A stretch of DNA of 64,000 nucleotides, taken from NCBI GenBank assembly GCA_041504365.1, contig CP167917.1, forward strand, positions 3,100,001-3,164,000, read 5' to 3'. The DNA comes from Dryocola sp. LX212. GTDB taxonomy: Bacteria > Pseudomonadota > Gammaproteobacteria > Enterobacterales > Enterobacteriaceae. Each line of letters starts with the position of its first letter. The first letter of the stretch is position 1. Position numbers and translations under genes: made by a program. Below, in pieces: positions 56,738 through 64,000 of the stretch. Below the pieces are notes generated by a model that made no database searches, had not been told where the DNA came from, and saw nothing but the letters and a program-made list of their open reading frames with translations.

Positions 56738-58165
56738 TCAAAGCAGGAAAATTGTCGCCAGTCCGAGAAATATAAAGAAGCCGCCGGTATCCGTCAGGGC
56801 GGTGATCATCACGCTGGAACCTACCGCCGGATCTTTTCCGAGCCTGGTCATGATCATGGGGATCAGCACGCCCATTAATGCCGCGACCAGCAGGTTTAAA
56901 ACCATCGCCAGCGTCATCACCCCACCCAGTGCGGGATCGTCATACAATAGCCAGGTGACGGTGCCCATTACCCCACCCCAGACAATCCCGTTGATCAGCG
57001 CCACGCCCAGCTCGCGAAAAACTAAAAACGAGTAGTTACCCGCCTGGATATGCTGCAGGGCCAGCGCGCGAACAATCATGGTAATGGTTTGGTTGCCAGT
57101 GTTGCCACCGATCCCCGCCACAATCGGCATTAGCGAGGCCAGGGCCACCAGCTGCGAGATGGTATGTTCGAACATCCCGATGACGCGCGAGGCAACGAAC
57201 GCCGTGCAAAGGTTTATCGCCAGCCATGCCCAGCGCGCTTTAACCGCCTTGCTCACCGGTGCAAAAACATCTTCTTCCGCGCTTAAGCCACCCATGCGGC
57301 GTAAATCGCTATCCGTTTCCTCATAAACTACGTCAATGATTTCATCGATGGTAAGGCGACCCATCAGCCTGCCCGCAGCGTCGATGACGGCGGCGCTGAT
57401 AAGGTTATCCCTTTCAAAGGTGCGGGCCGCAGTCTCGTCGTGATCTTCGGGGGCAAAGCACGTCGGGTTATCATCCATCACCTTCAGTACAGGTGTTTCA
57501 GGGGAGTGAAGCAGGATGGTGGTCAGACCCAGTTCGCCCAACAGCGTCTTGTCGCGGCTGGTGACAAACAGTTTATCGGTGTTTTCCGGCACCCTGCCAC
57601 GCAGGCGGAGATAACGCTGAACAACGCCCAGCGTAACGTCGGCACGTACGGTTATCACCTCAAAGTCCATGATCGCGCCGACGCTGTGCTTGTCGTAGTG
57701 CAGGACTTTCCGCACCTGGGTGCGTGAATCCTGAGGTAGCGTAGACAGCAGGCGCCCCATCAGGTCACGGGGGAGATACTGCGCAAGATAGATCTGGTCG
57801 TCGATATCGAGCGGGGCCAGCGCTCTCAGCAGCTCTTTATCGCTCATATCTTCGATAAGGTCGTCCCAGACGGTTTCTGACGCTTCAATCAGTACCGGTC
57901 CGCGCTTGCTTTCTTTGACCAGGCTCCACAGCGCGTCACGCTCTTCGCTGGGCAGCGCTTCGAGCACGTCCGCAAGGTCAGGGGCCGGCAGCCGGGTAAC
58001 CAGTTCGACAAGTTCGTTAATATCCTGCTCTGGCGTTTGCGCATCGGGCGAAGGTAAACGCCCGAGAAGGCCGCTGGCGACGGCTTTATTGGTGAGAAGG
58101 ATCTGGAGGATTCGGGCGCGATCTTCGGCGCGCTCTCTGGTGCTGTACTTAGGCGTGGCTGACAT
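56738..58165 (-). CDS. mgtE: Magnesium transporter MgtE
   Basis: This 475-residue Mg2+ channel has an N-terminal helical domain (about 30-150), tandem CBS domains (about 155-285) that gate by cytosolic Mg2+, and five transmembrane helices (about 305-475) with the pore motif MPIVAGIGGNTGNQ. The ATG at 58165 (MSATPKYS) is preferred over an upstream start. E. coli K-12 lacks mgtE. Convergent with the T6 operon. Confidence 0.93.
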   Translation of the reverse strand: MSATPKYSTRERAEDRARILQILLTNKAVASGLLGRLPSPDAQTPEQDINELVELVTRLPAPDLADVLEALPSEERDALWSLVKESKRGPVLIEASETVWDDLIEDMSDKELLRALAPLDIDDQIYLAQYLPRDLMGRLLSTLPQDSRTQVRKVLHYDKHSVGAIMDFEVITVRADVTLGVVQRYLRLRGRVPENTDKLFVTSRDKTLLGELGLTTILLHSPETPVLKVMDDNPTCFAPEDHDETAARTFERDNLISAAVIDAAGRLMGRLTIDEIIDVVYEETDSDLRRMGGLSAEEDVFAPVSKAVKARWAWLAINLCTAFVASRVIGMFEHTISQLVALASLMPIVAGIGGNTGNQTITMIVRALALQHIQAGNYSFLVFRELGVALINGIVWGGVMGTVTWLLYDDPALGGVMTLAMVLNLLVAALMGVLIPMIMTRLGKDPAVGSSVMITALTDTGGFFIFLGLATIFLL

Positions 58166-58223
58166 CTTGCGTTTTTCCCTGATAACGACGACGTTAGTTA
58201 TAGCTTTAAGCCGCCCAGAAAAC

Positions 58224-58253
58224 AAAAAACCAGCCTTTAACAGCTGGTTTTTT
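58224..58253 (-). terminator. yojI terminator
   Basis: AAAAAACCAGC and GCTGGTTTTTT arms just beyond the yojI stop, giving a T-tract on either strand. Confidence 0.88.
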
Positions 58254-58258
58254 AATAT

Positions 58259-59905
58259 TTAACTTCCCGTTCTGGCTACCGCATCCCGGGATGCGCTGTC
58301 ACGTTCGTGCCCGGTCAGTTCGCTAAGCTGCCCTTTACGCATCTCCAGCAGGCGATCGGCGTGGATAAAGTAGTGGTCGTCGTGGCTGATGGCGAAAATC
58401 GTTTTGCCCATCTGCTGCATCAGCGGCAGCAGCTCCTGGTAAAACTCCCGGCGGAAGTGGGGATCCTGATCGGCGGCCCACTCGTCGAGCAGGATAATGT
58501 CCCGCTCTTCTGCCAGCGCCAACAGCAACGCCACGCGTTTTTTCTGCCCTTTGGAGAGCTTCAGATTGAGGATGGTGCTGTTGTCCAGCTCCAGCTTTTC
58601 GCTCATTTTCAGGCGTTCAAGCCAGCTGGCAACCAGCTCGGGCTTAGCCTGTGCACCCTGCTGCCCCAGCAGCCGGTCGAACAGCCAGACGTCGGTAAAG
58701 ACCGCGGAGAAGAGCTTGCGGTAGTCGTCCATACTGCCGGCGTCGATCTGCCTGCCGTCGAGGTAAATCGCGCCGGAAACCGGGTGATAAAGGCCGGTCA
58801 ACAGCATCGCCAGCGTCGATTTTCCGCTGCCGTTGCCGCCAATCAGGAAGATGAGTTCGCCGCGTTCAATCTTCAGATTCAGCGGCCCGACGGAAAAGGC
58901 GTTGTCGCCATATTTAAAGACGACGTCGCGCATCTCCAGCGTCTGCCACTGCCCCGCTTCTTTAGAGCGAGGGAAAGTCGCGTCGTAAGGGGCGAGCTCA
59001 AATTTTTTCAACTTGTTGAACGCCACCTGTGCGCTTAGCAGCGTCGGCAGCGCACCAACGGCGGAAAGCATCGGCGTACGCAGGAAAAGCAGCGTCAGCG
59101 AGAAGGTCGCAGCGACGTTAGTATCCGACCAGCCGAGGCTATTAGCCATCCAGAACACCAGGCCAATCACGCCCAGCATCATAATATTTGACCAGTTAAC
59201 GGCGCTCAGGTGGAAGGTGTCGGCGCGAATAATATGGCTGCGGTAATCGCTGGCGTGAGGAACATAGGTATCTTCGTAAAGGCGTTCAGCACGCTCGCGG
59301 TTCAGCGCCAGCTCTTTACGGCCTTCGATAACCGTCTGGTAATCGTTATAAAGCTGATCCTCGATGTCGCGCAACCTGGCGAGATGCTTATAGACGCGGG
59401 CCACCAGCACGAAGCCGCCGAAAATCGTAATCGCCACCCAGACGGCGGTCACCGCCAGCATTTTTGGCGAGAGCCACGCCAGATACGCGGCAGAACCGAA
59501 GGTCAAAATGATCCCCTGCACCAGCTCGGGCAAGCGCACGAAGGCGATGGTGATGTTACGCACGTCACTGGTCAGGCCCGCTAGCAGCGCAGCGCTGCCA
59601 AGCTGCTCAACGCGCTCGACGTGGGTGTCCATCAGGCGCTTAATGAATTCACTGCGCAGGCGGTAGACGAAATGGTGGCCGAGCGTGGTAAGCGCCAGCT
59701 GCGAGCCAAGCGTTACCGCCATCAGAAGCAGCAGCAGACCGAGGAACTCGGGGAGTACCGACAGAGAAATATCCGGGGTTTCAATCAGCCGCTGGTTGAT
59801 AAAGGCAATCAGGCCGATGCCCAGCGCGGCGCTGGCGAGGCTCAGGACCATCACCATGATAAATGGCCAGCGGTACTGCCGGTAAACTACGCGTAAAAGT
59901 TCCAT
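58259..59905 (-). CDS. yojI: ABC exporter YojI (microcin J25 efflux)
   Basis: This 548-residue fused permease-ATPase has six transmembrane helices (about 1-300) and one nucleotide-binding domain with Walker [10 protein letters not shown], signature LSKGQKKR and Walker B IILLDEW. In E. coli YojI exports microcin J25 with TolC. The ATG at 59905 aligns with E. coli MELL; a GTG one codon earlier is also possible. Confidence 0.94.
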   Translation of the reverse strand: MELLRVVYRQYRWPFIMVMVLSLASAALGIGLIAFINQRLIETPDISLSVLPEFLGLLLLLMAVTLGSQLALTTLGHHFVYRLRSEFIKRLMDTHVERVEQLGSAALLAGLTSDVRNITIAFVRLPELVQGIILTFGSAAYLAWLSPKMLAVTAVWVAITIFGGFVLVARVYKHLARLRDIEDQLYNDYQTVIEGRKELALNRERAERLYEDTYVPHASDYRSHIIRADTFHLSAVNWSNIMMLGVIGLVFWMANSLGWSDTNVAATFSLTLLFLRTPMLSAVGALPTLLSAQVAFNKLKKFELAPYDATFPRSKEAGQWQTLEMRDVVFKYGDNAFSVGPLNLKIERGELIFLIGGNGSGKSTLAMLLTGLYHPVSGAIYLDGRQIDAGSMDDYRKLFSAVFTDVWLFDRLLGQQGAQAKPELVASWLERLKMSEKLELDNSTILNLKLSKGQKKRVALLLALAEERDIILLDEWAADQDPHFRREFYQELLPLMQQMGKTIFAISHDDHYFIHADRLLEMRKGQLSELTGHERDSASRDAVARTGS

Positions 59906-59979
59906 CACTCACTACCCGAAAACAAAAACAGCGAGCAGTTTAAACGGCAACGCGTCCACAGCAAGAATAATTCTTATTT

Positions 59980-60630
59980 TTATTCGCTTTTTGATGTACT
60001 GCGAAAGGTGAGGTTGTACCGGACCTCGCCCGTGGCAGCATGTTGTCCCGGCTTGAGCGGTAAAATACCGTGGTAAAACAGGCGTGACGCCCCGCCCCAG
60101 ACTACAACGTCGCCGTGCTCCAGCATTACTCTTTGAAGGGGATCGTTACGTTTCAGTCCGCCAAACTGAAAAACTGCGGGCAGGCCGAGCGAAACGGAAA
60201 CGATGGGCTGCTGCAGGTTCGGCTCGTCCTTATCCTGGTGCAGCGACAGCTTCGCCCCGGGGACATAGCGGTTGATAAGACAGGCATCTGGTGAGAAGCC
60301 GGGATAGCCTGCTGCGGCAGAAGCGGCATCGGACAATGCCCGGAAAACCTGTGGCATAGCGGGCCAGCGTTTTCCGGTAAGTGGGTCGTCCGGGGAATAG
60401 AGGTAGCCGTACCGATCAGTCGTCCAGCCTCTCTCGCCGCAGTTAGTCATCGCCACTGACATGGTATAGCCGCCCGGCGTGACCATCTGGCGAAACGGTG
60501 AGCGCCGGGCAACGTCCGCAATCTGCGCAATTAGCTCGTCTGCCTGAGAGCGGGCGAATCGCCGCAGGATCATGGCTCCGTCCGCCAGCGGCTCCTGCCA
60601 GGGAGATTCATCCGCAAAGAGATCCAACAT
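59980..60630 (-). CDS. alkB: DNA dealkylase AlkB
   Basis: This 216-residue Fe(II)/2-oxoglutarate dioxygenase repairs 1-methyladenine and 3-methylcytosine. Iron ligands H131, D133 (LHQDKDEP) and H187 (FYHGI) fall at the same numbers as in E. coli AlkB. Its start overlaps the ada stop by one base; the two form the adaptive-response operon. Confidence 0.96.
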   Translation of the reverse strand: MLDLFADESPWQEPLADGAMILRRFARSQADELIAQIADVARRSPFRQMVTPGGYTMSVAMTNCGERGWTTDRYGYLYSPDDPLTGKRWPAMPQVFRALSDAASAAAGYPGFSPDACLINRYVPGAKLSLHQDKDEPNLQQPIVSVSLGLPAVFQFGGLKRNDPLQRVMLEHGDVVVWGGASRLFYHGILPLKPGQHAATGEVRYNLTFRSTSKSE

Positions 60631-61700
60631 TATTCTTTCCTCTGCTGCGCTTCCAGATCAAGAAGCAGCTGCTTGCGCTCAACGCCCCAGCGATAACCGG
60701 AAAGCGCGCCGTCGTTGCGCACAACACGATGGCAGGGGATAACGACGGCCAGCCGGTTTGCGGCACAGGCCCCCGCCACTGCCCTGATCGCTTTCGGATT
60801 ACCCATTCGTTCGGCAATCTGCCGGTAGCTGACCGTTTCGCCCACCGGAATAGCCCGCAGCGTCTGCCAGACCTGCCGCTGGAATGCCGTACCCTGGATA
60901 TCAAGGGGCAATTCGAATGCCCGGCCAGGATGGTCAAGATAGCTCACCACGCCTGCGACACGCTTCGCAAACGCCTCGTTGCCCGCTGCCACGGTAGCCT
61001 GCGGAAACAGCGACTCCAGTTCGGCAATTAATTCTTCTGGCGCGTTACCTAACAGTATGGCGCAAATCCCCCGCTCGCTCTCGGCAACCAGAAACTCGCC
61101 CAGCTGGCAGGTGCCCACAACAAACTGGATGGTCGCGCTTTTGCCGCCCTGGCGATACTGACGAGCCGTCATGCCCAGCGTGGTATCGGCCTGTTGATAG
61201 AAACCGCTGCCCGACTGAAAACCAGCGTCATAGGCGGCCTGGGTAACGGTATCACTTTTCGTAAGCTGCTCGCGCAGCCGCCGGGCGCGCAGCGCCTTTT
61301 GCCAGGCGGAGGGGGTCACGCCGACGATACTTTTAAAGATGCGATGGAAATGAAAAGGGCTCATTGCCATGCTGGCAGCCACGGCTTCAAGCGTCAGGCT
61401 CTCCGGGCTGGCCTCCATGATGCGGCACGCCTGCATGATGCGTTCCACACGCTGCTGATCCGGGGCGAGCTTATCCGGTTGGCAGCGTTTGCAGGGGCGA
61501 AAACCTGCCGCTGATGCCGCGTCAGGACTCTGGAAAAAAAGCACATTTTTGCGCAGCGGATGACGCGCGGTACAGGAAGGACGGCAGAAAATACCGGTCG
61601 TCCTGACGGCAAAAACAAACTCACCGTCAGCCTGGCCATCTCGGGTTTCCACGGCCTGCCAGCGGCGCTCATCAGCGGTAACGTCATTCTTCGTTTTCAT
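60630..61700 (-). CDS. ada: Ada methyltransferase and transcriptional activator
   Basis: This 356-residue protein has three parts: an N-terminal phosphotriester repair domain with zinc cysteines C39, C43, C70 and C73 (C39 is the methyl acceptor switch); an AraC-type HTH (about 85-180); and a C-terminal O6-methylguanine methyltransferase with C323 (IPCHRVV). When methylated it activates ada-alkB. An Ada-box match lies upstream at 61769-61781. Confidence 0.96.
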   Translation of the reverse strand: MKTKNDVTADERRWQAVETRDGQADGEFVFAVRTTGIFCRPSCTARHPLRKNVLFFQSPDAASAAGFRPCKRCQPDKLAPDQQRVERIMQACRIMEASPESLTLEAVAASMAMSPFHFHRIFKSIVGVTPSAWQKALRARRLREQLTKSDTVTQAAYDAGFQSGSGFYQQADTTLGMTARQYRQGGKSATIQFVVGTCQLGEFLVAESERGICAILLGNAPEELIAELESLFPQATVAAGNEAFAKRVAGVVSYLDHPGRAFELPLDIQGTAFQRQVWQTLRAIPVGETVSYRQIAERMGNPKAIRAVAGACAANRLAVVIPCHRVVRNDGALSGYRWGVERKQLLLDLEAQQRKE

Positions 61701-61768
61701 GACCTGCTCCTCTGTTTGCTGTCACAGGATGACTTTGCCACGCTTGCAGGGACGGAAAACCCACATTC

Positions 61769-61781
61769 TTGCTTTCTAATT
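61769..61781 (-). promoter_or_regulatory. Ada box of the ada-alkB promoter
   Basis: On the minus strand AATTAGAAAGCAA fits AATT-N5-GCAA, as in E. coli ada (AATTAAAGCGCAA). It sits 69 bases upstream of the ada ATG and abuts the apbE stop codon. Confidence 0.68.
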
Positions 61782-62822
61782 CTACTCGCCCAGCAGGAAG
61801 GTTTTAAACTGCGGCGACATCCAGGTAGAGAAACCGTCGCCCTCTTTAGTAATAAGGTAGACCGCCAGGCCCTCATTCTGGGCAACCTGCTTCGCTTTTT
61901 CCGTACCGAGGACCATCAGCCCCGTGTCCCAACCGTCGGCTTCCAGCGCCGTAGTGGCGATAACCGTGGCGGATACCAGCCTGTGCTGGATAGGTGCCCC
62001 GGTCGTCGGGTCGATAACGTGCGACAAGCGTTTGCCATCCAGCTCGTAGTAATTGCGGTAGCTGCCCGAGGTGCTGATCCCGTGACCGTTCAGATCGACC
62101 ACCGCCTGTACGGCGTTTTCCCGGTCGGTCGGTTTCTGAATCGCCACGCGCCAGGCCTTGCCGTCCGGGTTAGTGCCACGCGTCACCACCGCTCCACCGA
62201 CGGAAACCAGATAGCGGCCAATGCCGTTTTGCTCCATCAGGCGCGCCAGGTGGTCTGCAGCGTACCCCTCCCCTACGGTTGAGAGATCGACATACAGACC
62301 CGGCAGATTTTTTTGCAGCCACTGCTCGCCTGCCTGATTAATCACTTTCAGGTGCTGCAGGCCGGTCAGTGCCCTTGCCGCGGCAATCTGAGCTTGGTCC
62401 GGCGTCTTCACCGGCTGTTTATCCGGGCCGAACCCCCACAGGTTAACCAGCGGACCAACCGTAATATCCATTGCGCCATCGGTTTTCGCGCCAATTCGCA
62501 GCGAGAGCGTCACGATGTCGCTCATCCCTTCGCTGACCCGGTAAGGTTCGGTACTGCGGGACTGGTTAAAACGCGACAGCGCGGAATCTGATTTATAAGT
62601 CGACAGCAGGCGGTCGTCGGCGTCCAGCTGAGCCTGAATTTTCGCGCGTAGCTCGCTCTGGCGGGTTTTATCGACGCCTGCCAGGCTGGCACGCCAGAAG
62701 GTGCCCATGGTTTTACCTTCCAGCACCATACCCGTGCTTTCTTTGGCTGGCTGATTATCGCACCCGGCAAGTACAAGAAGTGCCACGGCGAACAGGCCAC
62801 GGCGAAGCAATTGTCGTTCCAT
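61782..62822 (-). CDS. apbE: FAD:protein FMN transferase ApbE
   Basis: This 346-residue lipoprotein attaches FMN to threonines of Na+-NQR/Rnf-type flavoproteins in the periplasm. A signal peptide ends at lipobox VLAGC (C21). Family motifs: GKTMGTFWRAS, KTDGAMDITVGPLVNLWGFG, VDLSTVGEGYAADHL and SHVIDPTTGAP. The ATG at 62822 is preferred over an upstream frame of 40 codons. Between ada and ompC, as in E. coli. Confidence 0.95.
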   Translation of the reverse strand: MERQLLRRGLFAVALLVLAGCDNQPAKESTGMVLEGKTMGTFWRASLAGVDKTRQSELRAKIQAQLDADDRLLSTYKSDSALSRFNQSRSTEPYRVSEGMSDIVTLSLRIGAKTDGAMDITVGPLVNLWGFGPDKQPVKTPDQAQIAAARALTGLQHLKVINQAGEQWLQKNLPGLYVDLSTVGEGYAADHLARLMEQNGIGRYLVSVGGAVVTRGTNPDGKAWRVAIQKPTDRENAVQAVVDLNGHGISTSGSYRNYYELDGKRLSHVIDPTTGAPIQHRLVSATVIATTALEADGWDTGLMVLGTEKAKQVAQNEGLAVYLITKEGDGFSTWMSPQFKTFLLGE

Positions 62823-62915
62823 TGGTGTCTTTCTCCAGTTCTGAGGCGCAAGAGTATACCAAAAGGGGAAAGGGATGAGGCAAAGCGGAAGTTTTGTTGA
62901 GCTTACAGAAAGAAC

Positions 62916-62937
62916 AAAGGCGCCCTGAGGCGCCTTT
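62916..62937 (-). terminator. ompC terminator
   Basis: AAAGGCGCC, CTGA loop, GGCGCCTTT; on the minus strand followed by GTTCTTTCT, 18 bp after the ompC stop. Confidence 0.85.
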
Positions 62938-62954
62938 GACAACGAATGTCGGAC

Positions 62955-64000
62955 TTAGAACTGGTAAACCAGACCCAGTGCAACGATATCGTCGGTACCT
63001 ATGCTAGAAGCGCGGGTGAAATCGTTTTCGTCCAGCAGGTTGATTTTGTAATCAACATAGGTGGACATGTTTTTGTTGAAGTAGTAAGTCGCGCCAACAT
63101 CAACATATTTCAGCAGGTCCTGATCGCCGTAACCTTCGATGTCCTTACCTTTGGACTGCAGGTAAGCCACGGAAGGACGCAGACCGAAGTCAAACTGGTA
63201 CTGAGCAACAACTTCGAAGTTCTGTGCTTTGTTAGCAAAGCCCAGGTCGCCTGCGCGAGTTGCGTTGTAGGTCTGAGTGAACTGAGTTGCCAGGTAAACG
63301 TTGTTCGCGTCGTATTTCACGCCGCCGGTGTAAGTTTCAGCACGGTCACCTTCGCCAAGCAGCATTTCATTCTGGTCAGTCGTACGCTTGGAGCTGGCGA
63401 TTGCAGAACCTACGCTAAAGCCTTCGCCCAGATCGTAAGTCAGGGAGCCGCCGAAGCCGTCACCGTTCTGACGCTGTGCGCCACGGCCGTTGTTGGTCGC
63501 GCCGCCGCCTTCACCAGATGGACTGCCGTTTTTACCCTGGTACTGAAGAGCAAAGTTCAGGCCGTCAACCAGACCGAAGAAGTCGGTGTTACGGTAAGTA
63601 GCAACGCCGTTAGCACGGGATTGCAGGAAGTTGTCGGCACCGTATGTATCGCCGCCGAACTCTGGCAGAACATCGGTCCAGGAAGTTACGTCGTAAACAA
63701 CGCCGTAGTTACGACCGTAGTCGAAAGAGCCGTAGTCAGCAAAGCGCAGACCAGCAAACGCCAGACGAGTCCAGGAGTTGTTTTCGCTTTCAGCGCTGTT
63801 GCCCTGAATCTGGTATTCCCACTGACCGTAACCGGTCAGCTGGTCGTTTACCTGAGTTTCGCCTTTGAAGCCCAGACGCATATAAGTCTGGTCGCCGTCT
63901 GCGCCGTCGTCATCAGAGAAGTAGTGCAGGCCATCAACTTTACCGTACAGATCTAATTTGTTGCCGTCTTTGTTATAAATTTCGGCCGCATGAGCGGTGC
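62955..64000 (-). CDS. ompC: Outer-membrane porin OmpC (5' end missing)
   Basis: This trimeric general porin is visible from the last residues of its signal peptide (TAHA, then mature [19 protein letters not shown]) to the C-terminal YQF. Sixteen beta strands are expected. The L3 constriction motif [13 protein letters not shown] and C-terminal LGLVYQF are OmpC-like. Loop regions ([28 protein letters not shown]) differ from E. coli, as is usual for surface loops. The frame runs past the right edge. Confidence 0.93.
   Translation of the reverse strand, partial: TAHAAEIYNKDGNKLDLYGKVDGLHYFSDDDGADGDQTYMRLGFKGETQVNDQLTGYGQWEYQIQGNSAESENNSWTRLAFAGLRFADYGSFDYGRNYGVVYDVTSWTDVLPEFGGDTYGADNFLQSRANGVATYRNTDFFGLVDGLNFALQYQGKNGSPSGEGGGATNNGRGAQRQNGDGFGGSLTYDLGEGFSVGSAIASSKRTTDQNEMLLGEGDRAETYTGGVKYDANNVYLATQFTQTYNATRAGDLGFANKAQNFEVVAQYQFDFGLRPSVAYLQSKGKDIEGYGDQDLLKYVDVGATYYFNKNMSTYVDYKINLLDENDFTRASSIGTDDIVALGLVYQF

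Noticed and set aside
62946-63956. 336-codon plus-strand frame opposite ompC
   Set aside because: Its Val/Ser/Thr-rich translation is typical of the reverse complement of a beta-barrel porin gene; ompC is certain.

Overview
The window is chromosomal DNA from a member of the Enterobacteriaceae, most like Enterobacter, Lelliottia or Leclercia; I cannot name the species. Much of it follows the E. coli K-12 order cirA-lysP-yeiE-yeiH-nfo ... fruBKA-setB-yeiW-efpL(yeiP)-yeiQ-yeiR-lpxT-mepS-pdeN-yejABEF-yejG-bcr-rsuA-radD-rplY-yejK-yejL-yejM-tRNA-Pro ... yojI-alkB-ada-apbE-ompC. Protein lengths and diagnostic motifs match the E. coli orthologues as I remember them. Both edges cut genes: only the first codons of cirA lie at the left, and ompC runs off the right.

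Four stretches interrupt this backbone. (1) 395-6566, between cirA and lysP, is an orphan type VI secretion cargo module: a VasX-like effector followed by three tandem DUF6708-type putative immunity genes. The second and third immunity genes are each preceded by a 36-codon remnant of the effector's C-terminus. (2) 8680-22355, between lysP and yeiE, is a metabolic and signalling island: a FixJ/NarL-type response regulator; a four-gene minus-strand operon (amidohydrolase, DoxX, MFS exporter, alpha/beta hydrolase); a divergent plus-strand operon (YcaC-like hydrolase, two XapX proteins, a stand-alone receiver); and a 1869-residue kinase-like/AAA/GAF/PAS/histidine-kinase protein. The divergent promoter region holds five TAGTTATAC-type repeats, four of them exactly 16 bp apart. 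The island ends in a 535-bp inverted pair of structured repeats. (3) Single-gene changes: a 3-dehydroshikimate dehydratase-like gene after nfo, uxuA beside yeiQ, and a RelE/HigB-type toxin-antitoxin pair between rplY and yejK. (4) After tRNA-Pro lies a second type VI cargo operon (zinc metalloprotease, lipoprotein, Hcp), then mgtE, where E. coli carries the narP-ccm-nap-eco-mqo block.

The backbone genes serve lysine uptake, sulfite-responsive control (YeiE/YeiH), base-excision and alkylation repair (Nfo, Ada, AlkB), fructose PTS uptake under Cra, hexuronate breakdown (UxuA/YeiQ), envelope upkeep (LpxT, MepS, YejM, ApbE, OmpC), microcin C-type peptide import (YejABEF), drug efflux (Bcr, SetB) and translation (EfpL, RsuA, L25). 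No integrase, transposase, rRNA or CRISPR array was seen. All homology statements come from recognising sequences by eye; no database search was run.
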